A stretch of DNA of 64,000 bases from Hydrangea macrophylla. Its lineage: Eukaryota; Streptophyta; Magnoliopsida; Cornales; Hydrangeaceae. A program made the translations under genes and the position numbers. The notes below the pieces were generated by a model. The model ran no database searches, had not been told where the DNA came from, and was given only the letters and a program-made list of their open reading frames with translations. Location: the NCBI GenBank assembly GCA_033977485.1, contig CM066987.1, positions 84,253,588 to 84,317,587 of the forward strand, given 5' to 3'. Shown here piece by piece: positions 1-10,387 of the stretch; the stretch's first letter is position 1; each line of letters begins with the position of its first letter.

Positions 1-200
1 GATGTGGTTGCCTATGTATCCCCAAGTGGGAATCAGGTCGAGCGTAGTTTAGGCAAGGTTTTGAAAGAAGAGGGGTTGATTATGATGGTATTGACCGAAC
101 CAATGTGGTTGTCTACGTATCCCTAAGTGGGAATCAGGTCGAGCGCAGTTCAGGCATGGTAGGAGATAAGTGGGTTGAGTCAAGCATAGTACTTTTTAAG
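1..200 (-). repeat. Tail repeats of D, copy 1 (unit about 100 bp)
   Basis: Two degenerate direct units of about 100 bp each carry the core aagtgggaatcaggtcgagc (near 24 and 127) followed by agtt(t/c)aggca. The same units occur at 9672-9860 in copy 2. They lie downstream of the integrase on the minus strand, in the region between pol and the 3' LTR. The duplication junction at 7439 falls at the edge of such a unit. Confidence 0.7.
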
Positions 201-249
201 GCAATCAAGACTGACTGGTTGTTTGAATTTGACACCATCGAGGTCCATG

Positions 250-1280
250 AGGTAGGTTGCTCCTCCTGAAAGGATAGTTTTGATGATATAAGGCCTAACC
301 CATTTGAGTTTGAACTTTTTGCGTGGATCTAAATTGGGGCTCGCAGCTCCTTAAGGACAAGATCACCTTTGACAATTTTCTCGGACGAACCCTCTTGTTT
401 AAGGCACGGGCTATCCTTTTTTGATAAATTCGGACATGTTCGATCACCGTAAGGTGCTTTTCAACTATGATTACCAATTCTTTGTATCTTTCCCTCAACT
501 ATTCTAATTCTTAGATCTCACATTCAGCCATTACCCGCAAGGATGGTAATTCTATCTCGACGGGGAGCACTGCTTCCATCCCATACACTAGTGAGTAAGG
601 AATCGCTCTTGTAGACGTCCTTATCAAAGTTCTGCATCCCTATAGTGCAAATGGTAGCTTCTCATGTCAATCTTTGTAGGTATCTACTGATTTCTATAGT
701 ATGGCCTTGACATTTTTGTTTACAGCTTCAACTGCCCCTTTGGTTTGCAGCCTATATGGAGATGACTTATGACAAGTGATTTTATATTCATCAAACAGAT
801 CCCTGACTTCTGCTTTGAAATGACATCCGTTATCCAAGATGATCTCATAGGAGACTCCATAGTGGCAGATGAGGTTTCTTTTGATGAACTTGGCCACTTC
901 CCTGGCACCTAATTTATTGTAAGATTCAGCTTCAACCCACTTTGTGAAGTAGTCGATGGCTACCAGAATATAATGATTCCCATTCGAGGCTTTTGGAATA
1001 ATTTCGCCAATGATATCGATTTCCCGGGTTGAGAATGGTCATGTAGAAGTCATAATACAGAGTAGTGATGGTGGTACATGCATTATGTTTGCATGGATCT
1101 GGCACATTTGGCACCTTCTAACTTATTCACAATAATCTTTCTCTAATGTTGTCCAATGGTACCCTTGTCTTACGATCTTCTAAGCTAGCACACGACCATT
1201 CATGTGTGGACTGCATACCCCTTAGTGTATCTCTTCCATCACCCTCTGGCACTCTTCCCAAATAAGCAAGTTAGGTTGTG
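250..1280 (-). pseudogene. D integrase, copy 1 (fragment)
   Basis: Degenerate Ty3-type integrase read on the minus strand from 1280 downward. The zinc-domain part (about 932-1280) retains residues such as HMNGRVLA and CQMCQ. The catalytic core follows at 694-897, with FIKRN, an LDNG second-aspartate motif and GAVEAVNKN holding the catalytic Glu. Frameshifts and stops separate the pieces. Copy 1 keeps the second Asp as LDNG, whereas copy 2 has SHNG. The reading is cut at 1280 by the E insertion and resumes at 6515. Confidence 0.75.
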
Positions 1281-1285
1281 ACCAT

Positions 1286-1445
1286 TGTTGAATAACATTA
1301 CACAATATTATTGAAGGCTTAATCTCACAACTGTGAGACCTCTTTATTTATAATAACAAAGGAACCAATAATTATACGCAAGTCCCTACACTAATCATAA
1401 AATATAAAAACATTATAAAACATTAATAACTAATAAAACTCAACA
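1286..1445 (-). repeat. E copy 1, 3' LTR
   Basis: A 160-bp LTR starting TGTTGAATAAC and ending AAACTCAACA. It differs from the 162-bp partner at 6353-6514 by about two substitutions and a 2-bp indel, so the insertion is fairly recent or the pair has been homogenised. Confidence 0.93.
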
Positions 1446-1456
1446 CCCCCCCTCAA
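1446..1456 (-). other. E copy 1 polypurine tract
   Basis: On the minus strand the bases next to the 3' LTR read CTTGAGGGGGGG, the expected plus-strand priming site of an LTR retrotransposon. Confidence 0.85.
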
Positions 1457-2969
1457 GCTGGTGCGAAGATATCTCTCATTCCCAGCTTGCTAAGGATAAA
1501 GTGAAACGAACGACTTGCTAGACTCTTTCTGAGGACGTCTACTAGCTGCTCTCCAAACTTGACTAATGGAGTACAAATACTGCCACAATTTAGCTTCTCT
1601 TTCATAAAATGTCTGTCAATCTCTATGTGTTTTATCCTATCATGTTGGACCAGATTATGAGCAATGCTAATGGTTGATTTACTATCACAACACAGTTTCA
1701 TAGAGTCCTTTGGCTCAAACCCCAAATCAGTCAAAACTATCTAAATCCATAATAACACACATACTCCTTGTGACATAGCTCTAAACTTGGCCTCTGTACT
1801 TGATCATGCTACCACTGCTTGCTTCTTGCTTCTCCATGTGACCAAATTACCTCCCACAAATGTGCAATACCCCGTAATTGATCTCCTACCCATCACTGAA
1901 CCTGCTCAAGTTGCATTTGTGTAGGCCTTAACTAGCGTATGACCATTCTTGGCAAAGAACTGTCCCTTCCCTAAGGCTGACTTAAGATATCTCATAATTC
2001 GATGATCAGCATCAAGATGAAGTTGTCTAGGAGCATGCATAAATTGACTTATCACACTAACAGCGAAAGCAATATTAGGTCTGTTATGAGCCAAATAGAT
2101 AAGTTTCCATACTAATCTCTGATATCTCCCCTTTTCACCTGGTTCTCCACTGGGATCATCGCTAAGTTTCGTATTTGGGTCCATGGGAGTATCAACTGCT
2201 TTATAACCAAGCAAATCTGTCTCCTTTAGGAGATCCAGAACATACTTACACTAGGATTAAACAGCCCTATCTTGCAGCATGCCACTTCTATTCCCAGAAA
2301 ATATTTCAAATCTCTCAGATCCTTAATTTCAAACTCCTTAGCAAGATAGGTCTTCAACTGCTCCATTTATACTAAGTCATCACCTGTGAAAACTATATCG
2401 TCTACGTAGACTATCAAAGCAGTCAATTTCCCTTGTAAGGAATGCTTGATAAAGAGAGTATGATTGCCTTGGCTTTGTCTGAAACCATACCTTATCATAG
2501 CCTGAGGGAATCTATCGAACCAGGCTCTAGGAGATTGCTTGAGGCCATATAAGGATTTGTGGAGGCGACATACCCTACCTTGTGTCTTACTGTCCTTAAA
2601 CCCTGGAGGAATGTCCATTTATACTTCTTCTTCTAAGTCACCATGTAGAAATGCATTCTTGACATCAAACTAATGTAAGGGCCATTCCAGATTTCCTGCT
2701 AGTGACAAAAGAATCCTGATGGAGTTCATTTTTGCAACTGGGGAAAATGTCTCTTGGTAATCAACCCCATATGTCTGAGTAAAGCCCTTAGCAACAAGTC
2801 TGGCTTTGTATCTCTCAACAGTACCATCTGCATTATGTTTCATAGTGAATACCCACTTGCATTCTACCGTCTTTTTACCTCGAGGTAGCTCTACTAATTT
2901 CCACGTCTCATTTTTGTGAAGAGCTTTCATCTCTTCAACCATGGCATTCTTCCAATTAGGACTAGACAA
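1453..2969 (-). pseudogene. E copy 1 reverse transcriptase and RNase H
   Basis: Degenerate copia RT-RNase H on the minus strand. The N-terminal RT block (2670-2969) contains [13 protein letters not shown] and [10 protein letters not shown]. The catalytic YVDD is encoded at 2397-2408. RT continues with LYGLKQSPRAWF (2367-2618) and RLVWKLIYLAHNRPNIAFAV (within 1906-2214). RNase H follows at 1453-1734. Stops and frameshifts separate these blocks, so no full enzyme can be made. Copy 2 keeps a longer open RT block. Confidence 0.88.
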
Positions 2970-3008
2970 AGCTTCCTGAACATGGTTAGGAATAGACGCA
3001 GAATTAAT

Positions 3009-3662
3009 TTATGACACAAAGGCCCTATATAATGGAGACAGATGGGAGTATGAAACAAAATTTGAAAGAGGATGTTTAATATAACCTCTAGTTCCCTTTA
3101 GCAAAGAAATAGGCATGTCTAAATCATCATCATCAGATGGATCAACAATAATGGGTATTGGAGAATTAGTAATAAAGGGAGAGGAAATACCTGAATCATC
3201 TTCACTAGAAGAAGGCAACTGAAGCGGGATTGGAGAGATGTGCCTTTTTTCTGCTGCCCCAATAATATGTCTCCTCTTATCCTTAGTATATGTTAACAAC
3301 TCCTTACCTTCTCTCTTTTCCTCTCTTTTTCTTCCTCTTCCTCTCCTTTTTTTTTCCTCATCCTCTCTTTTTTCTTCCTCTTCCTCTTCTTCTCTAGATA
3401 TAGGGAAGGGAACAATGAAAGTGGGTTGCTCTTCTTAGTGCTCTATCTCTCCCTGGAGAGGAAAAAGAGAGGATTGAAAGTAGGAAAGTGTCTCATCAAA
3501 GGTGACATCCATAGATGCATACCACCGACGAGTAAAGGGATGATAACACTTGTGCCCTTTCTGAGTTGGAGAATAACCAACAAAGACACATTTGACAGAG
3601 TAAGGACCTAACTTCTTACGAGAAGGAGAATGATTGTGAACGAAACACACACAACTAAACAC
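3009..3662 (-). pseudogene. E copy 1 integrase-RT linker region
   Basis: Minus-strand reading between integrase and RT. 3435-3662 shows the post-integrase block (KCVFVGYSPTQKGHKCYHP). 3009-3299 is a Ser/Asp-rich linker (SSSEDDSG, DPSDDDDLDMP). Between them lies a CT-rich tract (3310-3395) that codes a Lys/Glu-rich stretch on the minus strand and is a likely slippage site. Confidence 0.7.
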
Positions 3663-3772
3663 TCTAGGAGGAATGGGAAATATGGAGGATGGATTAGTAA
3701 GAAGTTCAATAGGAAATTTCTTACCAAGGACATGCGAAGGAAGACAATCGATAAGGTAGGTTGCAATAAGAA

Positions 3773-4330
3773 CTACTTCTCCCCAGTAAGGCTTAGAAGA
3801 TGCATTGAGAAGAAAATTGACCTAGCTGACTCTAACAAATGACAGCTTTTTCTCTCTGCAACACCATTCTGCTGAGGAGTACTGGTGCAAGACATTTTAT
3901 GTATCATCCCATGCTCTGAAAAATAATGAGTAAGACCACCATAGATATATTCCCCCCCTTTGTCAAAGCGTACAACTTTGACAACTGTGCTAAATTGTGT
4001 ACATATCATTTTATGAAAGGAATTAAAGATGGGAAAAACATCATTTTTATCCTTTGTCAAATAAACCCAAGTAGTGTGAGTACAGTCATCTATGAAGGTA
4101 ACAAACCATCTGTAGCCATTTAGAGTGGTAATAGGGGAAGCACCCCAAACATCAGTGTGAATAATAGCAAATGGAATAGAACATTTATTAGAACTGGAAT
4201 TATAAGTTGCACGGTGGTGTTTTCCCAACTCACAAGCCTTACAAGAGATGTTAGAAATACTTTTATTACTGACTAGAGAAGGAAATAAAAAAATGAAGAA
4301 AATAAAACAAAGGGTGGCCTAATCTCTGAT
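3773..4330 (-). pseudogene. E copy 1 integrase core
   Basis: Copia integrase core on the minus strand. HTDVWG carries the first Asp. RFDKGGEY stands for the usual RSDNGGEY. STPQQNGVAERK carries the Glu. The reading stops at LTGEK, where the family continues, and the upstream zinc/pre-integrase part (WLWHQRLGHP, about 4330) is in another frame. Copy 2 of E lacks this whole segment through a deletion. Confidence 0.85.
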
Positions 4331-4443
4331 GCCATAACCAAGCTGCCCTCGGAGTAGTCTCTCTAGGTACAGGATGAGCTATTTGTGTCAAGTTTCCCTG
4401 TGTGTCACCCTCTGGCAATAGAAAATACAGGTCATTCTCCTCT

Positions 4444-4900
4444 CTACCACTGCCAATCACCTTCTTCATGGAGAGATCCTGAAAGACACAATGAGACGGA
4501 AAAAAAAGTGACACTACAGTTAAGATCATGAGCAATACGAGTAATGGATAAGAGATTAGTAGAGAAATTAGGAACATGAAGTATCGAAGATAAAGGTATT
4601 GAATTAGAAATTTTAATTACACCTTTAACAGAAATGGCTGAAAGAGAACCATCGGCAGTTCTAACTTTCTCTATACCAGAACTTGGGGTATAAGTAGAGA
4701 AGACAGAGGAAAGACTGGTCATGTGATCGGAAGCTCCAGAGTCAATAATCCATGGTTGACTAGAATTAGCATGTAAAGCATGTGAAAAATTAGCAACAAT
4801 ACCTGTCTGGGAAAAAGAAGTAGTTGCAGTCGGAGTGTTCAACTGAGCCATAATGCGGCGGAGAGTTTCGATATCAGCACTACTGATGCTTCCCGATGCT
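4444..4900 (-). pseudogene. E copy 1 aspartic protease
   Basis: A copia-type retropepsin region reading WIIDSGASDHMT (active-site DSG) followed by ILHVPNFSTNLLSI, both family hallmarks. The catalytic triplet is intact, but the frame differs from gag and from integrase. Confidence 0.85.
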
Positions 4901-4964
4901 GGAGAAGGAGATGCGACAAGATTATCGTTTTCCTCAAAAGGAAATGACTCAGTAGACAATGAAC

Positions 4965-5927
4965 TTATGGAGGGCCACCATGATGTCCACCATGACGTCC
5001 ACTCCCAGGTCCCCTGGAAGAGGGAAGACATCCGTGAAGCCTCCAACATGTCTCTCGAGTGTGCCCGAGACGATTGCAATGATCATACCAAGGTCTATTA
5101 TTGTTGTTGTCACGTCCCATATACTGGGAATCTCTCTGAGGAGTAAAGGACCTGTCGCCCTTTTGACTAGAGGATACCGAGGCTGACCTATCAGTCGATG
5201 GAGGAGGCAACATAACAGAACGACAACTTTCTTCATCTTGCACAATAGAAAATGCTTCTTAAAGAGATGGAAGAGGAACAATACCCAAAATACGGCCACG
5301 AACTGGGTCAAACTCAGACTTAAGACTACCTAAAAACTTGAAGAGTCTTTCCCCTTCAATATACTTCTAAAAACCCACTGCATCAGTTGGATTAGATGGT
5401 TGAAATGTGATTAAATGATCAAGGCATTTCCAAAGAGAGCCTAGAGTGGTGAAATACTAGAGAGTAGTGCGTTCCCCATGAACTTTATCCTGAATTGATC
5501 TTCAAAGATCATACACTTGAACAAAATTCCCTTGATGGGAATATGTCTCTGCTAAACTATCCCAAATATCTTTGGTCGTGCCCATAGATAAGAACGGATC
5601 TGCGAGTTCGGGTTCCATAGAATGAACGAGCCAACTCATTACTAGAAAGTTATCACCTTCCCACTTGAGATATGTCGGATCATCATAATTAGGGGCCTTG
5701 ACTGAGCCATCCATATATCTGAATTTGAATCGACTACGGAGCCATAAAGTTACCGACTGGGACCATAAGAGATAATTAGCACCATTGAACAAAACAGTGG
5801 TGATTTTGGAACCCGAGTTCTCAGTAACGTATGATTGTCTCTCGTTACCCATAGAAGAACCTGAAGAAGCGACAATAGATTTCTCTAGTGTTACACATTC
5901 TTGGGATATGATGAAGGGTGTAGACAC
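4965..5927 (-). pseudogene. E copy 1 gag
   Basis: 5502-5927 is the copia-type gag N-terminal domain (LFNGANYLLWSQSVTLWLRS, then WEGDNFLVMSWL). The first in-frame codon is GTG, and no ATG is seen before an upstream stop, so the native start appears lost. The zinc knuckle at 4965-5243 reads WYDHCNRLGHTRETCWRLHG: Tyr stands where the first Cys is expected. Gag is frameshifted between the two halves. Confidence 0.82.
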
Positions 5928-6077
5928 AAATAATGATAGAAAGGATGGTGGTCAAGGGAAGCATAAGATGACCCGATCTAGTTAAAGAACATAGATCCGC
6001 TTAGAGATTGAAGATGAGCAAATTAGGAGCAGATAGTGTTCTCAACAAATTATTGCGGCTAGGTGTGAAAAGTGTTG

Positions 6078-6240
6078 CATGAACAGTAACTCAATGAAAA
6101 GTGCTACGATGAACAGTAACTCAATGAACAATAACTTGATGAATAGTGCTGTGATGAACAGTGCGTGATGAATAGTGCTGCGGTGAATAGTGTTGTGATG
6201 AATAGTAACTTTGCAATGAACAGTAACTTTGTGATGAAAC
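6078..6240. repeat. ATGAACAGT leader repeats of E, copy 1
   Basis: About ten degenerate short units of the form (g)atgaacagt(a/g)... in the leader between primer-binding site and gag. The same array is at 14862-15037 in copy 2, with different unit substitutions. Confidence 0.85.
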
Positions 6241-6341
6241 TCTCGTTAGGTCGGCTAGGGTTAAGGTTAGGATTAGGGTGGCAGCTGATGGTGGTGATGG
6301 TAGGCGGTTGGTGGTGGTTACAGAACACTAATTTAGGGAGA

Positions 6342-6352
6342 CTCTGATACCA
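6342..6352 (-). other. E copy 1 primer-binding site
   Basis: On the minus strand the 5' LTR is followed directly by TGGTATCAGAG, complementary to the 3' end of initiator Met-tRNA, the usual copia primer. This fixes LTR end and element orientation. Confidence 0.93.
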
Positions 6353-6514
6353 TGTTGAATAACATTACACAATATTATTGAAGGCTTAATCTCACAACTG
6401 TGAGACCTCTTTTTATTTATAATAACAAAGGAACCAATAATTACACGCAAGTCCCTATACTAATCATAAAATATAAAAACATTATAAAACATTAATAACT
6501 AATAAAACTCAACA
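6353..6514 (-). repeat. E copy 1, 5' LTR
   Basis: A 162-bp LTR, TGTTGAATAAC to CTCAACA. The right flank accgt (6515-6519) is the unmutated target duplication. Confidence 0.93.
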
Positions 6515-6519
6515 ACCGT

Positions 6520-7438
6520 TATACCCTTTCTTCAACAACTTTCCCCCCACAGATGATGAATTGCATAGCGATTCTTTGAATTGCTCTTTTGTCCTTCTCA
6601 GTAGACTCTTGGGGATACACTCCCTTTTCTATGAAGTCCTATATATCTTGGTACCACAGTGCTTCCTTTTCTTCTTCCTCAATTGCTGGTGATCATGTTG
6701 AATGATGGCTCATATCATTGTTCGATTACCAGAGGCATCATCTAGGTAGAAGAATGTTATGCTCTTGAACCGTTTCTTGAGTCAATCCAGATGACCGTGG
6801 TAGGGTTTCATCCTTTCTTCTTTTACCTTCCATGCCCCTCTGGCTTGTGATACAATGAGGTTTGAATCTCTAAAGACATCCAATCTTTGAACCTTTAATT
6901 CTATGTCTGCTTCCATTCCCATGATGCACGCCTCATATTTAGTGGTATTTTTGGTATAGTTATAGTTGAGCTTGACTGCCAGTGATGTATGGTCCCCATT
7001 AGGTGATACCAAAATCATTCCTACTCTGTAGCCTTTTATGTTGGCTACCCCATCGAAGTATAACTTCCACTGCTCTTCTTTACTTCCATGATATTCTCAT
7101 CCAGGAATGGGAAGTCTCCACTTTCTTCGAAACCAAGAGCATGTTCAGCAATATGCTCAGCTATAGTTCTCCCTTTTATCAACTTGCTTGTTACATATTT
7201 GATATCGAATTTAGATAGTAGAAGTAACCAACAGGATATGCGACCGATTAGGGAGGTTTTTTTGAGGAGTTATTTTAGAGGATCCCTATGGGATAAAAGC
7301 ATAACCGAAAAGGCTAATACGTAGTCTCTAAGTCGGCAAGTACACCAAAGTAAAGCCCAGCATGTTTTTTCGAGGGTAGAGTAGTTGAGCTCATACCCAG
7401 TCATTCGCTTTCTAAGGTAATAAATGGCTTTTTTGGAG
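6520..7438 (-). pseudogene. D archaeal-type RNase H and integrase tether, copy 1
   Basis: Minus-strand reading of the second RNase H typical of Tat-lineage gypsy elements: ILVSPNGDHTSLAVKL, TKYEACIMGMEA and VSQARGAWKVKEERMKPYH within 6782-7018. The tether that precedes integrase (6520-6700) follows, broken by frameshifts. The matching region at 15483-16076 is more open. It ends at the duplication junction (7438). Confidence 0.8.
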
Positions 7439-7539
7439 TGGTTGATTATGTAATACCCTGAATTTCTGGAGAGTATATATAAATGAAACTTCGTTTTGTA
7501 TACTTATATAAACTTTTCTTTCTTTTTGGTAAAATTTGG

Positions 7540-7735
7540 TTACCAATCGATTGCCTTGTATCCCAATCGATTGCCACTTTTTAGATACCAATCAATTGAC
7601 ATTGTTTCCAATCAATTGCCATTCTACCGACTAAAAGTTATGACGTGGCAACATCCCAATTGATTGCCATCTATTCCAATTGATTGCTTTCAATTATCTG
7701 TTACCAATCGATTGCCATCATTACCAATTGATTGG
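7540..7735. repeat. ATCGAT palindrome array 1 of the solo LTR
   Basis: Eight copies of a CCAATCGATTG(G/C) motif in about 195 bp (near 7543, 7563, 7585, 7605, 7650, 7673, 7700 and 7717) with irregular spacing of about 17-45 bp. Degenerate copies read CAATTGATTG or CAATCAATTG, which are single C-to-T or G-to-A changes at the central CpG. Confidence 0.9.
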
Positions 7736-7837
7736 TATAAGCTGAGATAATTTTTCTTCTTTGCTTAAGCTTTGAATGTGTGGTACCTTTCCCTCTGTAT
7801 GTATATGAACTCATCTTGGCCGTGGGGCTATTTTCAG

Positions 7838-8080
7838 ACCATTGAGAGAGAGAGAGAGACACATCTTGTGAGTATATATATATTCATACACACACATATA
7901 TTTATATATATATACACACCTACATACATACACACTCACTGCCCTTAACAGAGAAGAGAAGGACAAGAAGAAGAAGGAGAAGAGACAGAGAAGGAGAGAG
8001 AACTGGACAGAGAGAAAGAGAAGGAAGAGAGAGAGAGAGAGACAGAGAGAGAGAGAGAGAAAGAAAGAAAGCTTGGGTTT
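7838..8080. repeat. GA/TA microsatellite zone of the solo LTR
   Basis: A (GA)n tract, TA/CA alternations and a long GA/GAAG tract. In the minus-strand relatives (35935-36030, 39405-39500, 57800-57900) the equivalent zone reads CT-rich on the plus strand, so its position within the LTR is conserved between the two motif arrays. Confidence 0.85.
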
Positions 8081-8244
8081 TCAAGCTCACATATAAGCCA
8101 AACACACCCTAGGTGAGTTCCTAACTCACTTGGTCCCTCTTTTTAATGTTTATACAAGTTATGGTGAAGTTTAGATGTGTAAAATGCATGGTTAATTTTG
8201 ACGTTTATATATGTTGTTTTATTAATCTCCTGGTGATGATGAAG

Positions 8245-8425
8245 TGCCAATCGATTGGCATAATTACCAATCAATTGCCATCAGTTTGGACCCAATCGAT
8301 TACCAATGTTAGCAATCGATTGACATTGTTTTGGACCCAATCGATTGCCAGTTTCCTCAATCGATTGTTATGATTTTTGTTCCAATCGATGGGAACTTAT
8401 CCCAATCGATTGGTATTGACAGAAC
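8245..8425. repeat. ATCGAT palindrome array 2 of the solo LTR
   Basis: Eight more copies of (C)CAATCGATTG(G/C), between about 8247 and 8412, several exact (for example 8335 and 8400). This array lies downstream of the GA zone, so the LTR has one array on each side of that zone. Confidence 0.9.
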
Positions 8426-8734
8426 ATGGTTTCCTTTTCCTATTTATATAAAGGGTTCGATGGTTCATTTTTTGATGTGGACTTCTGTTATGCGATTTTG
8501 GGTTGATCACGGATAATGTGACAACAAAGATAAGTATTATTAAGAATAATGGATTAATGTGACAACGTGGGTAACATGTTGATTTGTGTATAAGTTCGAT
8601 ATCTGTTTCTTTCAAATCAAGAGTAGTCAGGCCACAATGGGATGGGATGTCATGTATCAATCATAGTAAAAAATTTAGATAAGTTTCGATAAGTTCTTGG
8701 GAAAGGTTACGTAAGTGGACGTTTGGTCATATGA

Positions 8735-8882
8735 TGCCCTTAACGAGCAGTGGATGGGTTATATCCTTAACCAGCAGTGGGCGGGACCAAGTTGTTCATA
8801 GATAGTCCGGTGATCTATGTATATCCTTAACAAGCGGTGGACGGGTTATGTCCTTAACGAGCGGTGGATGGGAGATCACTGG
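8735..8882. repeat. CCTTAACGAGC tandem units in the solo LTR
   Basis: Four imperfect units of ccttaac(g/c/a)agc(g/a)gtgg(a/g)(c/t)ggg, each followed by gttat(a/g)t or similar. The reverse complement of the same unit is amplified at 27770-28126 in the LTR of element A, supporting common family membership. Confidence 0.8.
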
Positions 8883-9671
8883 CAAGATATCGATAAGTCA
8901 TGGCAATAGAATGATATGTCGTGCTCGAGGCGTTGTATCCATGAATTTCAGTGGATTGAGAATATGTACTCTATATTGTTAACCATGGTCGACAAGTGCA
9001 GTGGTGTATCCAGAAAGGTTATAATTAGATTAGAGTCATAAGAATCAGTAGGCCTTTGTAATTAAAACGTGGCATCGAATTACGCAGTGTTGAATATAGT
9101 AAAGATATTACATAGTAAAGGTGTATCTTATAACCTTCATAAGTTTGTTTTACTTCAGATAACTGGTACCTTGTTAGTTTATACTCACTCAGCTCTCAAT
9201 AAGCTGATGACCTTTATTACCTGGACTTTCCCTCGTCTGGACTATCCTATACCTCATTCTGCAGGTGACGAATCCTACAATGACGGTTACTATCCTGGAG
9301 AGGAGTACACAGAGGGTGGTCCTACTGATGACACTTATGTCGGGGAGGATTACTATGCTGATGTTTACGCCAGCTGAAGACCTGGAGATAGTTAATAGCT
9401 TATATTTGTGTTTAGACTATTTTGTTATATTTGGTACTTGGGCATATGTTGCTTCCAAACCTTATATACTTCCGTTGTAGCATTACTGTTGTAATAACTC
9501 AGATGTTTGTAATAGAAGCAACGGTTTTGTATATCCAATTTGTTTTTATTACTATTCTTGTTGTAGACAGTACTGTGTGGTGTGGATCATTAGTGACATT
9601 TACGGATCATTCCCTATGGACCCAAAAAGGAAATTTGTTTTTCTCTATTTTTGCTGCTTTGGGGCTTGACA

Positions 9672-9860
9672 GATTATGATGGTGTCGATCGAACAGATGT
9701 GGCTGCCTACGTATCCCCAAGTGGGAATCAGGTCGAGCATAGTTCAGGAAAGGTATTGAAAGAAGAGGGGTTGATTATGATGGTATCGACTGAACCAATG
9801 TGGTTGCCTACGTATCCCTAAGTGGGAATCAGGTCGAGCGCAGTTCGGGCATGGTAGGAA
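9672..9860 (-). repeat. Tail repeats of D, copy 2
   Basis: Two units of about 100 bp, each ggttgattatgatggt... followed by gcctacgtatccc and aagtgggaatcaggtcgagc. The first unit was split by the solo LTR insertion at gatta. Confidence 0.75.
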
Positions 9861-10387
9861 AGAAGTGGGTTGAATCAAGCATAGTACTTTTTAAGGCAAT
9901 CAAGATTGACTGGTTCTTTGAATTCGACACCATTGAGGTCTATGAGGTAGGTTGCTCCTCCTAAAAGGATAGTTTTGATGATATAAGGCCCAACCCATTT
10001 GAGTTTGAACTTTCTGCGTGGATCAAAATTGGGGCTCGCAGCTCGTTAAGGACAAGATCACCTTTGACAATTTTCTCGGATGAACCCTCTTGTTAAAGGC
10101 ACGGGCTATCCGTTTTTGATAAATTCAAACATGTTCGATCGTCGTAAGGCACTTTTTAACTATGAGTGCCAATTCTTTGTATCTTTACCTCAACTAATCT
10201 AATTCTTAGATCTCACATTCAGCCATTACCCGCAAGGATGGTAATTCTATCTCGATGGGGAGCACTACTTCTATCCCATACACTAGTGAGTAAGGTATCG
10301 CTCCTGTAGACGTCCTCATCAAAGTTCTGCATCCCCATAGTGCAAATGGTAGCTTCTCATGTCATTCTTTATAGGTATATACTGATT

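Larger units (their letters stand above)
1286..6514 (-). mobile_element. Ty1/copia element E, copy 1 (short-LTR, Ale/Retrofit-like)
   Basis: A minus-strand copia element of 5.2 kb. LTRs are 1286-1445 and 6353-6514, both TGTTGA...TCAACA. A polypurine tract abuts the 3' LTR and an initiator-Met primer site abuts the 5' LTR. Flanks are accat (1281-1285) and accgt (6515-6519), read as a 5-bp target duplication accgt with one CpG-to-CpA change. Gag, protease, integrase, RT and RNase H occur in copia order but in several frames. The very short LTR suggests an Ale/Retrofit-type lineage; that assignment is tentative. Confidence 0.93.
1..7443 (-). mobile_element. Element D, duplicated partial copy 1 (Tat/Ogre-like Ty3/gypsy) with nested copia E
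   Basis: This is a 3'-terminal segment of the minus-strand gypsy element D: tail repeats, integrase, integrase tether and archaeal-type RNase H. Copia element E splits it. It matches 9694-16212 almost base for base outside small indels. The match stops at 7438, where copy 2 continues into the first RNase H and the RT while copy 1 jumps to tail-repeat sequence (ggttgattatgatgg). Gag and RT are therefore absent from this copy. It runs off the left edge of the window. I infer a tandem duplication internal to D. Confidence 0.85.
7449..9671 (+). mobile_element. Solo LTR of an A-like (Tekay/Del-type) gypsy family
   Basis: A 2,223-bp LTR, TGTAATACCC...GGGGCTTGACA, flanked on both sides by gatta (7444-7448 and 9672-9676), with no coding region attached. 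The 3' end matches the reverse complement of the LTR ending at 27065 (stretches around gtgtggtgtggatcattagt and tctatttttgctgc). Target duplication plus lack of internal sequence implies insertion and then LTR-LTR recombination. Small ORFs inside it are microsatellite or repeat translations. Confidence 0.92.

Noticed and set aside
6245..6280. Telomere-like agggttaagg
   Set aside because: Only one or two degenerate units, inside the copia leader.
7920..8105. Ser/Leu-rich ORF
   Set aside because: Translation of the GA microsatellite. The same applies to ORFs at 35852-36239, 39153-39582 and 57495-57986.
7540..8425. Regular-looking short palindromic repeats that could suggest a CRISPR array
   Set aside because: Spacing is irregular, the units are 10-12 bp, there are no cas genes, and the context is a plant LTR.
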